A model generated the notes under the pieces. That model worked only from the letters and a program-made list of their open reading frames with translations. It did no database searches and was not told the DNA's origin. Below are positions 15,536 through 17,293 of a stretch of 17,293 nt of DNA, one piece after another; the first letter of the stretch is position 1; each line of letters opens with the position of its first letter. This DNA comes from DATJKD01 sp963728295 (GTDB lineage Bacteria > Pseudomonadota > Gammaproteobacteria > Steroidobacterales > Steroidobacteraceae), in NCBI GenBank assembly GCA_963728295.1, contig CAVSKB010000023.1:1-17293 (forward strand), given 5' to 3'. The translations under genes and the position numbers were made by a program.

Positions 15536-17282
15536 ATGCAATTAGCTCGCTGGCTTTCGTGCGCCTTGCTTTTGATGGCGGCCGCCGCGTCGGCTCAGCC
15601 CGCCGGCACGCCGGACCTCGAAGGACTGTGGGTCGCGCACGCGCGTTATGGCCCTGATGTGCGCGGGAGGCTGATGATCTTCCCGCGCGCAAACGGCCTC
15701 GTGGCCGACATTGCGGGCTTCTCGGTGCCGGTGAAGCAGCAAGGCCAGAAGCTCAGCTTCGACCTTCCCGACGGCAAGGGCAGTTTTCGAGGCGAGCGCA
15801 GCGGCGACCAGATCGACGGCCAGTGGATCCAATCTGTCACGGTCGAGGGCGGCGCGCGCTACGCCACGCCGCTCGTTCTGCTCGCGGACGGTGACGGGCG
15901 CTGGACCGGCAACGTCGTGCCGCGCGAGGACCATATGACTTACTACCTGCCGGTCACGCGCGGTACCGGCGTCCCCTACTCGACCTATTTGCGCAATCCG
16001 GAGCGCAACCAGGGCATGTTCCTCGGTGTGTCGCGGATCGAGCAGGACGGCGACGTGGTCAGGTTGGTCGGAACGCGGCGCGGTCAGGACGAGGAGAGCG
16101 TCGTTGCGACCGGGGCGCGCGAGCCCGACACGGGCACGCTCAGCCTTCCTTTGTTCGGCAGCACTTTCGACTTCGCTCGCGAGACCGACGGAAGCAGCCC
16201 TTTTTACGCGCGCGGCAATCCGCCAGAGCGCTACCGTTACTTTCCGCCGGTACAGCTCGACGACGGATGGCCGGTATCGACGTTGGAAAAGGAAGGCATC
16301 GACCAGGCGACGATCGAGAAGTTCGTCCAGAAGCTGATCGACATGCGGCAGGACAGTGTCAGCACCTCGCAAGTTCACAGCTTGCTGATCGCGCGGCACG
16401 GCAAGCTCGTGCTCGAGGAATATTTCCACGGATTCGATCGCGACACGCCGCACGACACGCGCTCCGCCTCGAAGAGCTGGACCAACGTGCTGATCGGCGC
16501 GGCGATGCAGGCGGGCGTTCCCATCCGCCTCGACACGCCGGTTTACGAGACGATGCTGGGCTCCGTCCCGCCAGACCTCGACCCGCGCAAGAAGGCGATG
16601 ACTCTGGAGCATCTCATCTCGATGACCGCGGGCTTCGACTGCGACGATTCGGGGGAAAGGCCTGGCGACGAAGACCCGATGCAGGAGCAGACGGCGGAGC
16701 CGGACTGGTATCGATATTCGCTGAACGTGCCGATGGCGTGGAATTCCGGCGAGAAGATCGTCTATTGCAGCATGAAGCCGAACCTCGCCGCGGGCATGCT
16801 GGAGAAGATCGCCGGCGAGCCGCTGCCCGAGATGTTCTATCGGCTGGTCGCGAAGCCGATGCACATGGGCAAGTACCATCTGTTCCTGCAGCCGACCGGC
16901 CAGCCCTACGGCGGTGGAGGGCATCATTTCACCACGCGGGACTTCATGAAGCTCACGCAGCTGTTCCTGAACGATGGCAAGTGGGAGGGGCGGCAGATCG
17001 TCAGCCGCGAGTGGGCGCAAACGTCGGGCGCGGCGTTGCGAGTTCTCTCGCCGAGGAGCGGCCAAACCTACGGGTATCTCTGGAACTCGTTCGCATATCC
17101 GTATCGCGGACGCAAGCTGCACGCGTATTTCCCTGGCGGGAACGGTGGGCAGGTGTATATCGGGATTCCCGACCTCGACCTGGTGATTGCCTTCACCGGG
17201 GGCAATTACGCCGACCCGGTGCTGTTCAGAGTCGCAGCGAGAGTTCGTGCCAGACGACATCCTGCCGGCAGTCAGCCCTTGA
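15536..17282 (+). CDS. Secreted serine hydrolase, class C beta-lactamase / CubicO family, frame shift near the C-terminus
   Basis: This protein of about 581 residues has a signal peptide (MQLARWLSCALLLMAAAASA, cleavage before Q21) and is likely periplasmic. Residues 22-240 form a beta-rich N-terminal domain of unknown role. Residues 250-565 are the beta-lactamase-like domain: the nucleophile motif SASK (S310, K313), the second motif YCS (410-412, in place of YxN), LEHLISMTAGFDCDD (358-371), and FPGGNGGQVYIGIPDLDLV near the third motif. Such enzymes include esterases, D-amino-acid peptidases and rarely true beta-lactamases. The start ATG 15536 has GGGAG upstream. Near 17225-17231 one extra base shifts the frame; correcting it yields the family-like end SQREFVPDDILPAVSP and a stop at 17280-17282. 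Uncorrected, the frame runs off the window. As third gene after the repressor and the M56 peptidase, it is the probable regulated effector. Confidence 0.88.
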
Positions 17283-17293
17283 AACCTCGCGCC

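Noticed and set aside
15542..17260. Long minus-strand open frame of about 572 codons opposite the serine hydrolase
   Set aside because: The plus strand gives a signal peptide, SxxK and other hydrolase motifs; the minus frame is an arginine-rich shadow.
15536..17282. Calling the hydrolase a true beta-lactamase resistance gene
   Set aside because: It has the SxxK fold family signature, but the extra N-terminal domain and YCS motif are closer to CubicO-type esterases/peptidases, and the linked M56 protein lacks a beta-lactam sensor.

Overview
The window is G+C-rich bacterial DNA with densely packed genes. The gene families (BlaI/M56 pair, SnoaL-like and DUF5916 envelope proteins, Rieske-flavoprotein, FadH-like reductase) and the visible signal peptides and outer-membrane barrel point to a Gram-negative proteobacterium. 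A gammaproteobacterium of the Xanthomonas/Steroidobacter type is my best guess, but this is inference only. No rRNA, tRNA, CRISPR array, transposase or phage gene was recognised.

Left part (1-8599): a 2-oxo-acid dehydrogenase locus. On the plus strand, an E1-alpha gene truncated by the window edge is followed by an E1-beta gene. Both are broken by small frame shifts. They converge, with a 16-base gap, on a long minus-strand gene set transcribed leftward: a short unknown ORF, a FadH/old-yellow-enzyme-type FMN/FAD/Fe-S oxidoreductase, a Rieske-FAD-NAD(P) reductase fusion, a second E1-alpha, a second E1-beta, and a single E2 acyltransferase. Small gaps and visible ribosome binding sites suggest one operon. 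The likely logic is reduction of an unsaturated substrate, electron transfer by the Rieske flavoprotein, and oxidative decarboxylation of a 2-oxo acid or acetoin-like compound to an acyl-CoA. The substrate cannot be read from sequence. No E3 gene is present.

Middle (8705-13387): two plus-strand envelope genes, a secreted protein with two SnoaL/DUF4440-like halves and a CBM9-like/DUF5916 outer-membrane barrel. They converge on a class-3-type aldehyde dehydrogenase that is visibly less G+C-rich than its neighbours.

Right part (13414-17282): a BlaI-type repressor, an M56 (BlaR1-like) membrane metallopeptidase and a secreted serine hydrolase of the class C beta-lactamase/CubicO type form a compact plus-strand operon. 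A perfect inverted repeat sits just ahead of the repressor gene. The M56 protein lacks the penicillin-binding sensor of BlaR1 and instead ends in a glycine-rich beta-repeat (GIN/DUF2807-like) domain. This is the most interesting system here: a BlaR1-style protease switch that may sense something other than a beta-lactam.

Frame disruptions occur in five genes, clustered near both ends of the window. In most cases a single-base change in or next to a short homopolymer restores the family reading frame and a natural C-terminus. Sequencing error is therefore at least as likely as real gene decay.
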